41,883 bases of DNA from positions 1-41,883 of the forward strand of contig CALQHT020000011.1 of NCBI GenBank assembly GCA_943330455.2, written 5' to 3'. This DNA is from Nitrosovibrio sp. Nv4. GTDB lineage: Bacteria > Pseudomonadota > Alphaproteobacteria > Acetobacterales > Acetobacteraceae. The position numbers were made by a program, and so were the translations under genes. Below, one piece after another: positions 15,467-23,902 of the stretch; positions within the stretch are counted from its first letter, which is position 1; every line of letters starts with the position of its first letter. The notes below the pieces were generated by a model. The model was not told the origin of the DNA and did no database searches. It was given only the letters and a program-made list of their open reading frames with translations.

Positions 15467-18298
15467 ATGTTGACCCCCATCCCCCTGCCTCGCGCTCCGG
15501 AAGCCGCTGCCTCCATCCTGTCGGATGCGATGGCCGCGCTGGCCGGGGAGCCGGGTGGCGTTGCCCGCGACGCCGCGCTCATCGCGTTTCGCCGGCACCT
15601 CGCGCGCATCCAGGCCTATGTGCAGCACGGGTTCGAGCAGGAACAGCTCACCGGCCTGCAATCCGCCCGTCTGTTGGGCGCCTTGGTGGACGGCGTCGTC
15701 AGCGCGCTGTTCGACCACGCGGTGAACGACACCGATCTGGGCGACGGCGAGGGATTGAGCATCGCCGCCACCGGTGGCTATGGCCGCGGCGTGCTGGCGC
15801 CGTTCAGCGATATCGACCTGCTGTTCCTGACCGCGGAGGATCCCTCGCCGGAGACGCTGCGGATCGTCGAATACATGCTGTATTTCCTGTGGGACCTGGG
15901 CCTGAAGGTCGGGCATGCCACGCGATCCATCGACGATTGCCTGGTCGAGGGCGCCAAGGACACCACCATCCGCACCGCCCTGCTGGACGCTCGGCACCTG
16001 ACCGGTGACTCAGACCTGTTCACGGAATTCCACAGCCGGTTCCGCGCCGCCTGCAAGGAGGCCGGGGCCGCCGACTACATCGCCGCGAAACAGGCCGAAC
16101 GCGCGGTCCGCCATCGCCGCTACGGGGACAGCCCCTTCGTGGTGGAGCCCAATATCAAGGAAGGCCGCGGCGGATTGCGCGACCTGCAAACCTTGTACTG
16201 GATCGCTCGCTATGTGTTCGACACGCAGACCATGGGCGAATTGGCCAGTCTCGGCGGTATCCTGACCGACCAGGAAGCCCGCCATGGAAGACGCGCGTGG
16301 GAGTTCCTGTGGACCGTCCGGTTCCACCTGCATTACGTGGCGGGGCGTGCCGAAGAGCGGTTGACGTTCGATCTGCAGCCGGTGGTCGGTGCCAGGATGG
16401 GCTACACAAGGCGCGGCCGCCAGGACGGGGTGGAGCGTTTCATGCGCCATTTCTTCCTGAACGCGCGCGAGATTTCCCGCCTGACCCGCATCCTGGAACC
16501 CGCCATCCTGCGGTCCGCACTGGGGCCACCGGCGATCGAAGCCGAGACCGACCAGGCACTGGTCGCCGCCGGCTTCGTGCTGGCGGAGGGCAAGCTGCTG
16601 CCGCTGGCCGGTCGGGGGTTCGATGTCGAGCCGATCCAGATGCTGCGCATCCTGCGCGTGGCGCGCGACCGGAACCTGGAACTGCATCCGCTGGCGTTGC
16701 GCGCCCTGATCCAGAACGAGCGGCGCGCGATCAGCCTGCGCGGCGATCCCAAGGCAGCCGATCAGTTCATGGACCTGCTCTGCGGCAAGGAACCGGAGCG
16801 TGCGCGGGTCGGTGGTATCCACCCCGCCGGCCACCACCCAGACGGCGCCAAGTGGCTGAGCATTATGAACGAGACCGGGTTTTTCGGCCGTTTCATGCCC
16901 GACTGGGCCCGCATCGTCGGGCAGATGCAGTTCGACACCTACCATATCTTCACCGTTGATGAGCACACGATCGAGGCCGTCCGCGTCCTGAACATGATGG
17001 AACGCGGGGAACTGGCGGAAATCGCTCCGGTCGCCTCCAATCTGGTGGAGCAGGTGCAGTCGCGCCGGTCGCTGTATCTGGCGATGCTGATGCACGATAT
17101 CTGCAAGGGCCGCGGTGGCGACCACTCCGAACTGGGGGCCGAACTGGCACTGACGGTGGGGCCGGCGCTTGGGATGTCCACGGAGGAAACCGAGACCGTC
17201 TCGTGGCTGGTGCTGCACCATCTGCTGCTGAGCACCACGGCTTTCAAACGCGATATCGACGATCCCAAGACGATCCTGGATCTGGCCGACACCATCCAGT
17301 CCCCCGAGCGGTTGCGCCTGCTGCTGGTGCTGACGGTGGCGGATATGCGGGCCGTGTCCGCCAAGGTGTGGAACGGTTGGAAGGCGACCTTGCTGCGCGA
17401 ACTTTATGCGCGCGTCGCCGAGGTGCTGGCCGGCGGGCTGGCCACGACAGAACGCGACGTGCGGGTGCAGCGGGCAAAACAGGCGGCTTCCGTGCTGCTG
17501 ACCGACTGGTCGGAGGAAGACAAGGAGCGGTTCGTCAGCCAGGGATATCCCAGCTACTGGCTGTCCTTCGACCCGGAAACCCAGGCACGTCATGCGCGTC
17601 TGATGCGGGACGCCGAACAGCGCAATGCGCCGCTGACCGTCGATACGCAGCCTCTACCGGCCCGCGCGGTGACCGAGGTCACGGTTTATTGCGCCGACCA
17701 TGCCGGGCTGTTCAGCAAGATTTCCGGCGCTCTGGCCGTCGCTGGTGCCTCGATCGTCGATGCGCGCATCCACACGATGACCAATGGCATGGCTCTCGAT
17801 ACGTTTTGGGTGCAGGACGCCGCCGGCGGCACGTTCGATGCGCCGCACCGGCTGGCGCGCTTGTCCGTGCTGATCGAGCAGGCATTGTCCAGCCGCATCC
17901 GCCTGAGCACTGAGATTCGAAAGTTGCAGAAAGGCCTGATGGGCCGCCGCATGCGGGCCATTCATGCACCGTCTCGCGTGGTGATCGACAATCATGCGTC
18001 GAACACGCACACGGTCGTGGAGGTGAACGGGCGCGACCGCCCCGGCCTGCTGCACGACGTGACCGCGGCAATCAGCGAACAGGGCGTGCAGATCGCGTCC
18101 GCGCATGTCACCACCTATGGGGTGCGCGCTGTCGACGTTTTCTACGTCAAGGACATTTTTGGTCTCAAGATCGAGAACGAACGCAAGCTGAACCTGTTGC
18201 GCGACGCGATTCTGAAGGCATTGGCAAACCCGGACGAGGTGGCGCCACCGGCTCCGGCCGACACGCCGGCCCGGAAGCGTCGGCGAAACGCCGCGTAA
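15467..18298 (+). CDS. glnD: Bifunctional PII uridylyltransferase/uridylyl-removing enzyme
   Basis: Senses glutamine and modifies or demodifies PII proteins to set nitrogen metabolism. The 943 residues contain four expected domains. First is the nucleotidyltransferase with GGYGRGVLAPFSDID (from about residue 103, acidic D114 and D116). Then come the helical GlnE-like linker, and the HD hydrolase with LMHDICKGRGGDHS near residue 541 and LVLHHLLLS. Two ACT domains start near 736 (VTVYCADHAGLFSKISGAL) and 848 (VEVNGRDRPGLLHDVTAAI). All catalytic motifs are present. I use the ATG at 15467; a TTG at 15437 overlaps mutS and is less likely. The stop codon lies inside a 23-bp tandem repeat. Adjacency to mutS suggests co-transcription. 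Confidence 0.97.
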   Translation: MLTPIPLPRAPEAAASILSDAMAALAGEPGGVARDAALIAFRRHLARIQAYVQHGFEQEQLTGLQSARLLGALVDGVVSALFDHAVNDTDLGDGEGLSIAATGGYGRGVLAPFSDIDLLFLTAEDPSPETLRIVEYMLYFLWDLGLKVGHATRSIDDCLVEGAKDTTIRTALLDARHLTGDSDLFTEFHSRFRAACKEAGAADYIAAKQAERAVRHRRYGDSPFVVEPNIKEGRGGLRDLQTLYWIARYVFDTQTMGELASLGGILTDQEARHGRRAWEFLWTVRFHLHYVAGRAEERLTFDLQPVVGARMGYTRRGRQDGVERFMRHFFLNAREISRLTRILEPAILRSALGPPAIEAETDQALVAAGFVLAEGKLLPLAGRGFDVEPIQMLRILRVARDRNLELHPLALRALIQNERRAISLRGDPKAADQFMDLLCGKEPERARVGGIHPAGHHPDGAKWLSIMNETGFFGRFMPDWARIVGQMQFDTYHIFTVDEHTIEAVRVLNMMERGELAEIAPVASNLVEQVQSRRSLYLAMLMHDICKGRGGDHSELGAELALTVGPALGMSTEETETVSWLVLHHLLLSTTAFKRDIDDPKTILDLADTIQSPERLRLLLVLTVADMRAVSAKVWNGWKATLLRELYARVAEVLAGGLATTERDVRVQRAKQAASVLLTDWSEEDKERFVSQGYPSYWLSFDPETQARHARLMRDAEQRNAPLTVDTQPLPARAVTEVTVYCADHAGLFSKISGALAVAGASIVDARIHTMTNGMALDTFWVQDAAGGTFDAPHRLARLSVLIEQALSSRIRLSTEIRKLQKGLMGRRMRAIHAPSRVVIDNHASNTHTVVEVNGRDRPGLLHDVTAAISEQGVQIASAHVTTYGVRAVDVFYVKDIFGLKIENERKLNLLRDAILKALANPDEVAPPAPADTPARKRRRNAA

Positions 18299-18344
18299 TT
18301 TGTCGGCGGAACGCGGCGTAATTTGTCGGTGGAACGCCGCGTAA
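18279..18344 (+). repeat. Three-copy 23-bp repeat over the glnD stop codon
   Basis: A 20-bp unit occurs at 18279-18298 (GTCGGCGAAACGCCGCGTAA, the last glnD codons and stop), 18302-18321 and 18325-18344, each pair separated by TTT. The middle copy has ACGCGGCGT where its neighbours have ACGCCGCGT; these are reverse complements, so adjacent copies can pair as a 9-bp stem around a 14-base loop. Confidence 0.85.
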
Positions 18345-18450
18345 CAGTCGCGCGGACGCTCCGGGCGGGAAGCAGTTGCGCAGGAACGCAAGGTCCCGCA
18401 CGATGCCCCATCCCGGCACGTGCCCGGACCGTAATCGAACGGAGAAACCC

Positions 18451-19209
18451 ATGTCAGCCGCGCTGCAACTGAAGCCCGAAATGTCCGAAGCCGAGTGGAA
18501 CACCCGCTGCGAACTCGCAGCCCTGTACCACGTGATCGACCATCTGGGCTGGACCGACCTGATCAACACCCACATGTCGGCCCGCATCCCCGGGGAACCG
18601 AACCACTTCCTGATCAACAATTATGGGGAAATGTTCGACGAGATCACCGCGTCGTCACTGGTCAAAATGGATATGGACGGCAACATCCTGAGCCCCGGCG
18701 GCAAGTTCAACAACGCCGGCTTCATCATCCATTCCGGCGTCTACAAGGCTCGGCCGGACGCCAACTGCGTACTCCACACCCATACCCGGGCCGGCGCCGG
18801 GGTATCGCTGCTGAAGAACGGCTTGCGCCCGATCAGCCAGGACCATCTGCATGTGCTGGATGACGTCGTCTATCACGACTACGGCGTGCCGGCGACGCAG
18901 GAAGAATGCGACGCGCTAGGTGTGAGTTGCGTCAGTGGGAGCTGCGTTGTCCTGATGAACCACGGGCTCCTGACCCTCGGCGAAACGATCCACGGCGCGA
19001 TGATGCGGCTCTATATGCTGGAACGCGCCTGCGAACTGGAACTGATCGCCCGCACCCTGGATGAGCCGCCGGTGATCGTCGACGAATACGTCCAGCAGAA
19101 AGCCGCCGAACGGATGAAGAAGATGCGCCCGACGCATGGTTATGGACTGGGTGAGTGGAAAGGCCTGGTTCGCACCGCCGAACGCAAAGGCTTCGACTGG
19201 CGCCGCTGA
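18451..19209 (+). CDS. Class II aldolase/adducin family protein
   Basis: A 252-residue cytoplasmic protein of the zinc-dependent class II aldolase fold (fuculose-phosphate aldolase, ribulose-phosphate epimerase and adducin head). The metal-binding pair is H109-T-H111 in VLHTHTRAGAG, and a third conserved His is H171 in MNHGLLTLG. LINTHMSARIPG and FLINNYGEMFDEITASSLVK match the adducin-like branch, which often acts on uncommon hydroxy-acid substrates or as decarboxylases. GGAGAAACCC precedes the ATG at 18451. It begins a plus-strand group with the TfdA-like, HAD and hemJ genes (59-bp gap to the next). The substrate cannot be told from the sequence. Confidence 0.9.
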   Translation: MSAALQLKPEMSEAEWNTRCELAALYHVIDHLGWTDLINTHMSARIPGEPNHFLINNYGEMFDEITASSLVKMDMDGNILSPGGKFNNAGFIIHSGVYKARPDANCVLHTHTRAGAGVSLLKNGLRPISQDHLHVLDDVVYHDYGVPATQEECDALGVSCVSGSCVVLMNHGLLTLGETIHGAMMRLYMLERACELELIARTLDEPPVIVDEYVQQKAAERMKKMRPTHGYGLGEWKGLVRTAERKGFDWRR

Positions 19210-19268
19210 TGTCATGGGGAGCGGGCGCCTGCGCCCGCTCCCGGATATCTGGGCCGGAGGGGGAGACG

Positions 19269-20159
19269 ATGACCTTGGAATTGCGCCCGGTACGCCCGGA
19301 TTTCGTCACCGAGGTGGACGGGGTCGATCTGAGCCGCCCCATCGATAACACGACCAAATCCGCGATCTGGGATGCCATCGACCGCTATTCCGTGCTGGTA
19401 TTTCACGACCAGCGCCTGAACGATGCGCAACTGCGCGATTTCGCGGCCGGCTTCGGTCCGCTGGAGATCGGCCGGTCCGCGGCGCGTCCCGGGCGACGGC
19501 GGCTGGAAATTCCGCAGATCGGCGATATCTCCAACCTGAACGAGGACCATCAGGTCCGCGATCTACACGACCGTCGCCGGCTGGACAGTCTGGGCAACCG
19601 GTTGTGGCACACCGATGCGTCGTACATGCCGGTCCCCGTCGTGCTGGGACTGCTGCATGCGGTAACGATCCCGCCACCCAGCCCGTTCGGCAACGGCGAG
19701 ACCGAATTCGCCGACATGCGCGCCGCCTATGACGCCCTGCCGGACCCGACGAAAGCCGCGCTGGACGATCTGGTGATCGAGCATGACGTCTTCTGGTCGC
19801 GCGGTCAGATCGGCTTCACCGAATTCCCGCCCGGGGAACGCGAGCAATATCCGCCTTCGCCTCAACGACTGGTGCGGCTGCATCCGGGATCGAAACGCAA
19901 GGCACTGTATCTGTCGGCGCACGCGTCGCATGTCGTCGGCTGGCCGGTCGCCGATGGGCGCCTGCTGCTGGTGGATTTGAACACCCACGCCACCCAGCCG
20001 CAATTCGTCTACAGCCATACATGGCGGGTTGGCGACCTGGTGATCTGGGACAATCGCTGCACCATGCATCGCGGCCGCCCGCACGCCGAAGACCAGGCCC
20101 GCGATCTGCGGCGAGCCACGACCCTGGACACCGGCTCCACCCTGGAACAGGCGGCCTGA
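19269..20159 (+). CDS. TauD/TfdA family Fe(II)/2-oxoglutarate dioxygenase
   Basis: A 296-residue non-haem iron oxygenase that couples 2-oxoglutarate decarboxylation to hydroxylation or cleavage of a small acid. The iron triad is H114-x-D116 in LWHTDASY and the distal His in CTMHRGRPH near residue 263. The oxoglutarate-binding Arg lies in the following DLRRATTLD. The opening FVTEVDGVDLSRPI and the NGETEFADMRAAYDALP stretch are closest in style to TfdA (2,4-dichlorophenoxyacetate oxygenase) and related enzymes. The ATG at 19269 follows GGAGGGGGAG. It is 8 bp upstream of the HAD gene and 59 bp after the aldolase, so one transcript is likely. Physiological substrate unknown. Confidence 0.93.
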   Translation: MTLELRPVRPDFVTEVDGVDLSRPIDNTTKSAIWDAIDRYSVLVFHDQRLNDAQLRDFAAGFGPLEIGRSAARPGRRRLEIPQIGDISNLNEDHQVRDLHDRRRLDSLGNRLWHTDASYMPVPVVLGLLHAVTIPPPSPFGNGETEFADMRAAYDALPDPTKAALDDLVIEHDVFWSRGQIGFTEFPPGEREQYPPSPQRLVRLHPGSKRKALYLSAHASHVVGWPVADGRLLLVDLNTHATQPQFVYSHTWRVGDLVIWDNRCTMHRGRPHAEDQARDLRRATTLDTGSTLEQAA

Positions 20160-20167
20160 GCGGCTGG

Positions 20168-20845
20168 ATGCCCCTGTCCCTGGTGATTTTCGACTGCGAT
20201 GGCGTCCTGATCGACAGTGAAGCGATCTGCAACCGCATCGTCGCGGACATGCTGACCGAGGCGGGCTGGCCGATGACGTCCGAGGAATCGCATGAGCGGT
20301 TCATCGGACTGTCCTTCTATGACATGCAGCCACTGATACAGGCGCATCTCGGGCGGGGGCTTGGTCCCGACTGGGTCGACACCGTTGTTGCGCGCGTCAC
20401 CGCCGCGATGGCCGATGAGGTGGAATTGGTCCCCGGTGCCCGTATGGCGCTGGACTCCGTCACGGCGATGGGGCTGCCGTGGCGAGTCGCCTCCAATTCA
20501 TCCCACGTGGAGATGGACGCCAAGTTCCGCCGCACCGGATTGTTGGACCTGGTCGCCGGACGGGTGCATAGCGCCGTTGACGTGATCGCCCTCGGCGGTG
20601 CCGGCAAGCCCGCCCCTGATGTCTATCTGGCGGCAGCCGCGGCGGAGGGCGTGCCGCCACATCACTGCCTCGCGATCGAGGATTCGGTCGCCGGCGTGCG
20701 CGCCGCGATTGCCGCCGGGATGACGTGCTATGGGTATTGCCCGGACGACGATGGCGCGCATCTCCGTTCGGCGGGGGCCCAACCGTTCCGGTCCATGCAT
20801 GCGATGCCGGACCTGCTGCGCGTCGCCATGGAGGACATGCGGTGA
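20168..20845 (+). CDS. HAD superfamily phosphatase (beta-phosphoglucomutase/Gph-like)
   Basis: A 225-residue cytoplasmic hydrolase. Motif I is IFDCDGVLIDSE with nucleophile D9 and acid/base D11. Motif II is in SNSSHVEMD, motif III in GAGKPAPDVYLAA, and motif IV is IEDSVAGVRAAIAAGM. The helical cap between motifs I and II (subclass I cap) fits sugar-phosphate or phosphoglycolate phosphatases. It starts 8 bp after the TfdA-like gene and overlaps hemJ by 4 bp. The pairing with an aldolase suggests dephosphorylation of a sugar- or hydroxyacid-phosphate, which is inference. Confidence 0.92.
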   Translation: MPLSLVIFDCDGVLIDSEAICNRIVADMLTEAGWPMTSEESHERFIGLSFYDMQPLIQAHLGRGLGPDWVDTVVARVTAAMADEVELVPGARMALDSVTAMGLPWRVASNSSHVEMDAKFRRTGLLDLVAGRVHSAVDVIALGGAGKPAPDVYLAAAAAEGVPPHHCLAIEDSVAGVRAAIAAGMTCYGYCPDDDGAHLRSAGAQPFRSMHAMPDLLRVAMEDMR

Positions 20846-21294
20846 CGATCGACATGCTGAGCGTTTTCTATCCCTGGACCAAGGCGCTGCATGTCATTTC
20901 AATGGTGGCATGGATGGCGGGGATGTTCTATCTGCCGCGCCTCTATGTCTATCACTGCGACATGCAAGCCGGATCGCGCGAGAGCGAGCGGTTCAAGGTG
21001 ATGGAATACCGGTTGCTGAAGCAAATCATCAATCCCGCGATGATCGCGACCTGGGTGTTCGGGATTCTGCTGGTTCTAACCCCCGGCGCGATCGATTGGA
21101 CGTCCGGCTGGTGGCACATGAAGCTGATCGCGGTGCTGCTGATGTCGGGCTTCCACGGCGCCATGTCGAAATGGCGCCGGGAGTTCATGGAAGACCGCAA
21201 CAAACGATCGCATCGTTACTATCGTATCGCCAATGAGGTGCCGACCCTGCTGCTGATGGTGATCGTCATCATGGTGATCGTGCGGCCGTTCTGA
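20842..21294 (+). CDS. hemJ: Protoporphyrinogen IX oxidase HemJ
   Basis: A 150-residue inner-membrane haem-binding enzyme that oxidises protoporphyrinogen IX to protoporphyrin IX, the penultimate step of haem synthesis in most alphaproteobacteria. Four hydrophobic helices are visible. Family motifs include YPWTKALHVISMVAWMAGMFYLPRL with H17, the cytoplasmic MEYRLLKQIINPAM, and the late RIANEVPTLLL. The GTG at 20842 overlaps the preceding TGA stop and has GGAGG seven bases upstream. An ATG at 20854 is the alternative, but the GTG is better supported. Translational coupling to the HAD gene is likely. The gene ends 18 bp before the large nested palindrome. Confidence 0.93.
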   Translation: MTIDMLSVFYPWTKALHVISMVAWMAGMFYLPRLYVYHCDMQAGSRESERFKVMEYRLLKQIINPAMIATWVFGILLVLTPGAIDWTSGWWHMKLIAVLLMSGFHGAMSKWRREFMEDRNKRSHRYYRIANEVPTLLLMVIVIMVIVRPF

Positions 21295-21312
21295 GGCGGG
21301 GCAACCGGGTGA

Positions 21313-21565
21313 AGGAAAGAAAGCCTCGGGGCTCCGCCCCGGACCCCGCGAGGGCTTTGCCCTTCGAACCCACCAAGGCTGGGCCTTGGATGCCGTCTGT
21401 TGGGTCTGGGAGGAAAGGGGGCCAACACGGACGTTGAAACGCCACGGTCGGCCCCCTTTCCTCACAGACCCCATAAATCGCGGTCCAGGGGCCGTAGCCC
21501 CCTGGTGGGTTCGAAGGGCAAAGCCCTCGCGGGGTTTGGGGCGGAGCCCCAAGGCTTTCTTTCCT
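21313..21565. repeat. 253-bp nested palindrome (MITE-like or double terminator)
   Basis: The outer arms, 21313-21375 and 21503-21565, are 63 bp each and match at 60 positions as reverse complements. Inside them a second pair, 21402-21423 and 21450-21471 (GGGTCTG, two bases, AGGAAAGGGGGCC and its complement), forms another stem. It fills the gap between the convergent hemJ and TauD-type genes, so it can fold in either transcript. No open frame is credible. The G+C-rich arm containing GGGGCTCCGCCCC is typical of dispersed intergenic repeats in alphaproteobacteria. Confidence 0.85.
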
Positions 21566-21582
21566 CCCCCCGATCGCCCGTA

Positions 21583-22428
21583 CTAGGCCGGCACCGCGCC
21601 TCCCATCGTCGTGCGATGCATCAGGCGGCGTTGCGGCATGTCGTAGTCCTGCACGGCCCGGTGTTGCACCGTGCAATTGTCCCACATCAGCAGATCCCCC
21701 TTCCGCCACTGATGGCGATAGATATGCGCGGGCTTGACGATATGGTCGGCCAGCGCGGCAATCAGCGCTTCGGCTTCGTCAGCATCCAGCCCTTCGATCC
21801 CAGTGCAGTCGTCGCGCATGACATAGAGGCATTGGCGACCGGTGTGCGGATGCGTGCGCACGATCGGATGACGAACCGGCGGATTGCGATCGATCTCGGA
21901 CTGGGACGGCGGGAAGGCCCGCTTGCGGCCGGTGAAGTCGAACACGGCATGGCGCCCCTCGATCCGCTGACGCAGCGCCTGTGGCAGCGCGTCCCAGGCC
22001 GTGGCGGCGCTGGCGAACTCGGTATCGCCCAGGGTCAGGCCGAACAGGTCGGGGATTTCCATCGCATAGAGCATGGTCCCGCGTGGCGGACGCGCCGTGT
22101 AGCACATGTCGGAGTGCCAGTTCTCGCCCGCGCGCCTTATGCCGATCGGGCGGCCGTCTTCCGTGATGTTGGACACCACGACGATTTCCGGGCTGCCCGG
22201 CACGCTCCAGCGTTCGCCGAAAATGTTGAACTCGATATCGCCGAAGCGGCGGGTGAAGGCGACCTGCTGCGGTGGGGTGACGTGCTGGTCGCGAAAGAAG
22301 ATGACGCCGTGGTCGTTGTAGGCCCGTTCGATGACGGCAAAGGTCGTGTCATCGAGCGGCTGCGACAAGTCGACGCCGCGGATTTCGGCACCGACACAGG
22401 CGTCGGTTGGAATGACCTCGACGGGCAT
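21583..22428 (-). CDS. TauD/TfdA family Fe(II)/2-oxoglutarate dioxygenase, second copy type
   Basis: A 281-residue non-haem iron oxygenase. The iron site is H105-x-D107 in ENWHSDMCY, with the distal His near residue 254 in NCTVQHRAVQD, followed by the Arg in RLMHRTTM. The opening PTDACVGAEIRGVDLSQPLDD is standard for the family. It is only distantly similar to the TfdA-like protein at 19269, so it is not a recent duplicate. The ATG at 22428 has an ideal AGGAGG site. It lies 94 bp downstream of the SDR gene on the same strand. The substrate may be a sulfonate, carboxylate or phenoxy acid; the sequence does not decide. Confidence 0.93.
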   Translation of the reverse strand: MPVEVIPTDACVGAEIRGVDLSQPLDDTTFAVIERAYNDHGVIFFRDQHVTPPQQVAFTRRFGDIEFNIFGERWSVPGSPEIVVVSNITEDGRPIGIRRAGENWHSDMCYTARPPRGTMLYAMEIPDLFGLTLGDTEFASAATAWDALPQALRQRIEGRHAVFDFTGRKRAFPPSQSEIDRNPPVRHPIVRTHPHTGRQCLYVMRDDCTGIEGLDADEAEALIAALADHIVKPAHIYRHQWRKGDLLMWDNCTVQHRAVQDYDMPQRRLMHRTTMGGAVPA

Positions 22429-22522
22429 GGACGATCCTCCTGTTGGTCGCGCTTCTGGGGCGCGACCGGGGGAGCGTATCCCATTCGGAAGGCTGTGCAA
22501 GCAGGGCGGAATGGCGCCAGCG

Positions 22523-23269
22523 TTAGTTCAGATACGCGCCCCCATTCACATGAATGGACTGGCCGGTGATATACCGCGCCTCATCCGAGCACAAAAACCG
22601 CACCATCGCCGCGATCTCCTCAGGCTTCCCACGCCGCCCCAACGGCGAATCCGGCAACGCCGCTCGGCCCGAGTTGCCCCCGGCCGCAAATCCACGGATT
22701 GTCTCGATCGAGCCCGGAACCACAGTGTTGACGGTGATATTGTCGCCGGCCAACTCCTTCGACAGAGCCCGCGTCAGACCGACCATCCCGGCCTTCGCGG
22801 TGATCGCGTGCACACGCCCGATGGCACCGACATGGGACGATATGCCGCCCAGATTGATGATCGTGCCGCCGCCCGCCGCGATGAGATGCGGGGCCGCCGC
22901 ATGCGCGCAGTAGAACGCGCCATCGATGGTCGTGCTCATGATCTCCCGCCATTCCTCCGGCGTCATATCGGCAAACTTAGTCTGGCGGCGGATGGAGGCG
23001 TTGTTGACCAGCACATCCAGGCGACCGAACCGGGCGACGGTCGCCTCGACCAACCCCTTGGCCTGGGTGTGATCGGAAATATCGGCCATATGGGTATCGG
23101 CATCGGCGCCGGCTTCCCGCACCAGACGCGCGGTCTCGCGCGCGTCGGTTTCGGATTGGCGGGCGGTGGTCATGATGCGGAACCCGTCGCTGGCGAGTGC
23201 CAACGCGATGGCACGTCCGATATTCAGCGCGCTGCCGGTAACCAACGCGACCTTGGCTGCATCCGCCAT
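22523..23269 (-). CDS. Short-chain dehydrogenase/reductase lacking the catalytic Ser and Tyr
   Basis: A 248-residue Rossmann-fold protein. The cofactor site TGSALNIG (residues 11-18), the VLVNNAS motif and the C-terminal ITGQSIHVNGGAYLN are intact, so NAD(P) binding is expected. Aligned by the conserved NLGG...K spacing, the usual catalytic Ser position is Gly (INLGGISSH) and the YxxxK Tyr is Ala (HAITAK), although the Lys remains. The frame is clean and the rest is well conserved, so this looks like a functional protein with altered chemistry or a binding role rather than a decayed gene. It lies upstream of the second TauD-type gene on the same strand, and diverges from the CMD gene. Confidence 0.88.
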   Translation of the reverse strand: MADAAKVALVTGSALNIGRAIALALASDGFRIMTTARQSETDARETARLVREAGADADTHMADISDHTQAKGLVEATVARFGRLDVLVNNASIRRQTKFADMTPEEWREIMSTTIDGAFYCAHAAAPHLIAAGGGTIINLGGISSHVGAIGRVHAITAKAGMVGLTRALSKELAGDNITVNTVVPGSIETIRGFAAGGNSGRAALPDSPLGRRGKPEEIAAMVRFLCSDEARYITGQSIHVNGGAYLN

Positions 23270-23433
23270 GACTTCATCCTCCTGTGAGTATCTCGCCTGG
23301 CATCAGGCCGCGCCCCATCCCGACAAGGGACGGTCGGGACCGGGCTGGCGCCAGACGAACTGAGCATCCACGATTGGACAGGCGATGCGGTCTGGTGTGC
23401 AATAGGGGCATCGTCACCCCACAGGAGGAAACC

Positions 23434-23760
23434 ATGGCCCAGACACCCTCGTCGGCCTCTCGCGATGCCGTCCGCAACACCGTCCCCAAAATGATCGAGC
23501 TGACCGAAAAGGTCCTGTTCGGCGATGTGTGGGAACGGCCGAACCTGTCCAAGCGCGACCGCAGCCTGATCGTCTGCGCCGTGCTGACCGCGACCTATCG
23601 GCCGGAGCAGCTCAAGGGCCATCTCCAGCGGGCGCTGGATAACGGCCTGACCAAGGACGAGATTTCCGAGATGATCACGCATGTCGCGTTCTACGCCGGC
23701 TGGCCGGCGTCCATGTCGGCGGCGAATATCGCGCGTGAGGTTTTCGAAGCGAACCCCTGA
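23434..23760 (+). CDS. Carboxymuconolactone decarboxylase family protein
   Basis: A small, all-helical 108-residue protein. SKRDRSLIVCAVLTATYRPEQLKGHLQRALDNGLTKDEI is the CMD signature, with H63 in KGHLQ and H83 in ITHVAFYAGWP. It has no CxxC, so it belongs to the gamma-carboxymuconolactone decarboxylase side rather than the AhpD peroxidase side. Such proteins act in the beta-ketoadipate route for aromatic acids or as uncharacterised helpers in catabolic clusters. CAGGAGGAAACC precedes the ATG at 23434. Neighbouring oxygenases suggest a catabolic role, but no pcaB/pcaD-like genes are present. Confidence 0.9.
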   Translation: MAQTPSSASRDAVRNTVPKMIELTEKVLFGDVWERPNLSKRDRSLIVCAVLTATYRPEQLKGHLQRALDNGLTKDEISEMITHVAFYAGWPASMSAANIAREVFEANP

Positions 23761-23796
23761 TCGATCGGGATCGTCGCCCGACGCCTGACGCGGCCT

Positions 23797-23899
23797 GGAG
23801 CGCCTTCACCCTGACCGGAAACGGTGCGGCGCTCCGACTCTTTGCCTGAGAGCGTGATTCACACCCTGTTGGCGTTCCGCCCAGGGTGATCACGCTCTC
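23797..23899. repeat. Two-hairpin repeat, family B, copy 1
   Basis: Hairpin one: GGAGCGCC at 23797-23804 with GGCGCTCC at 23828-23835. Hairpin two: GAGAGCGTGATTCACACCCTG at 23848-23868 (shown without its final base in pairing) with the complement at 23882-23899. The sequence ACCCTGACCGGAAACGG and the AGCGTGATTCACAC block recur as reverse complement at 24921-25020. Confidence 0.8.
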
Positions 23900-23902
23900 A
23901 CC

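Noticed and set aside
16010-17593. Open frame of 527 codons on the minus strand
   Set aside because: Antisense of glnD, whose nucleotidyltransferase, HD and ACT motifs are on the plus strand.
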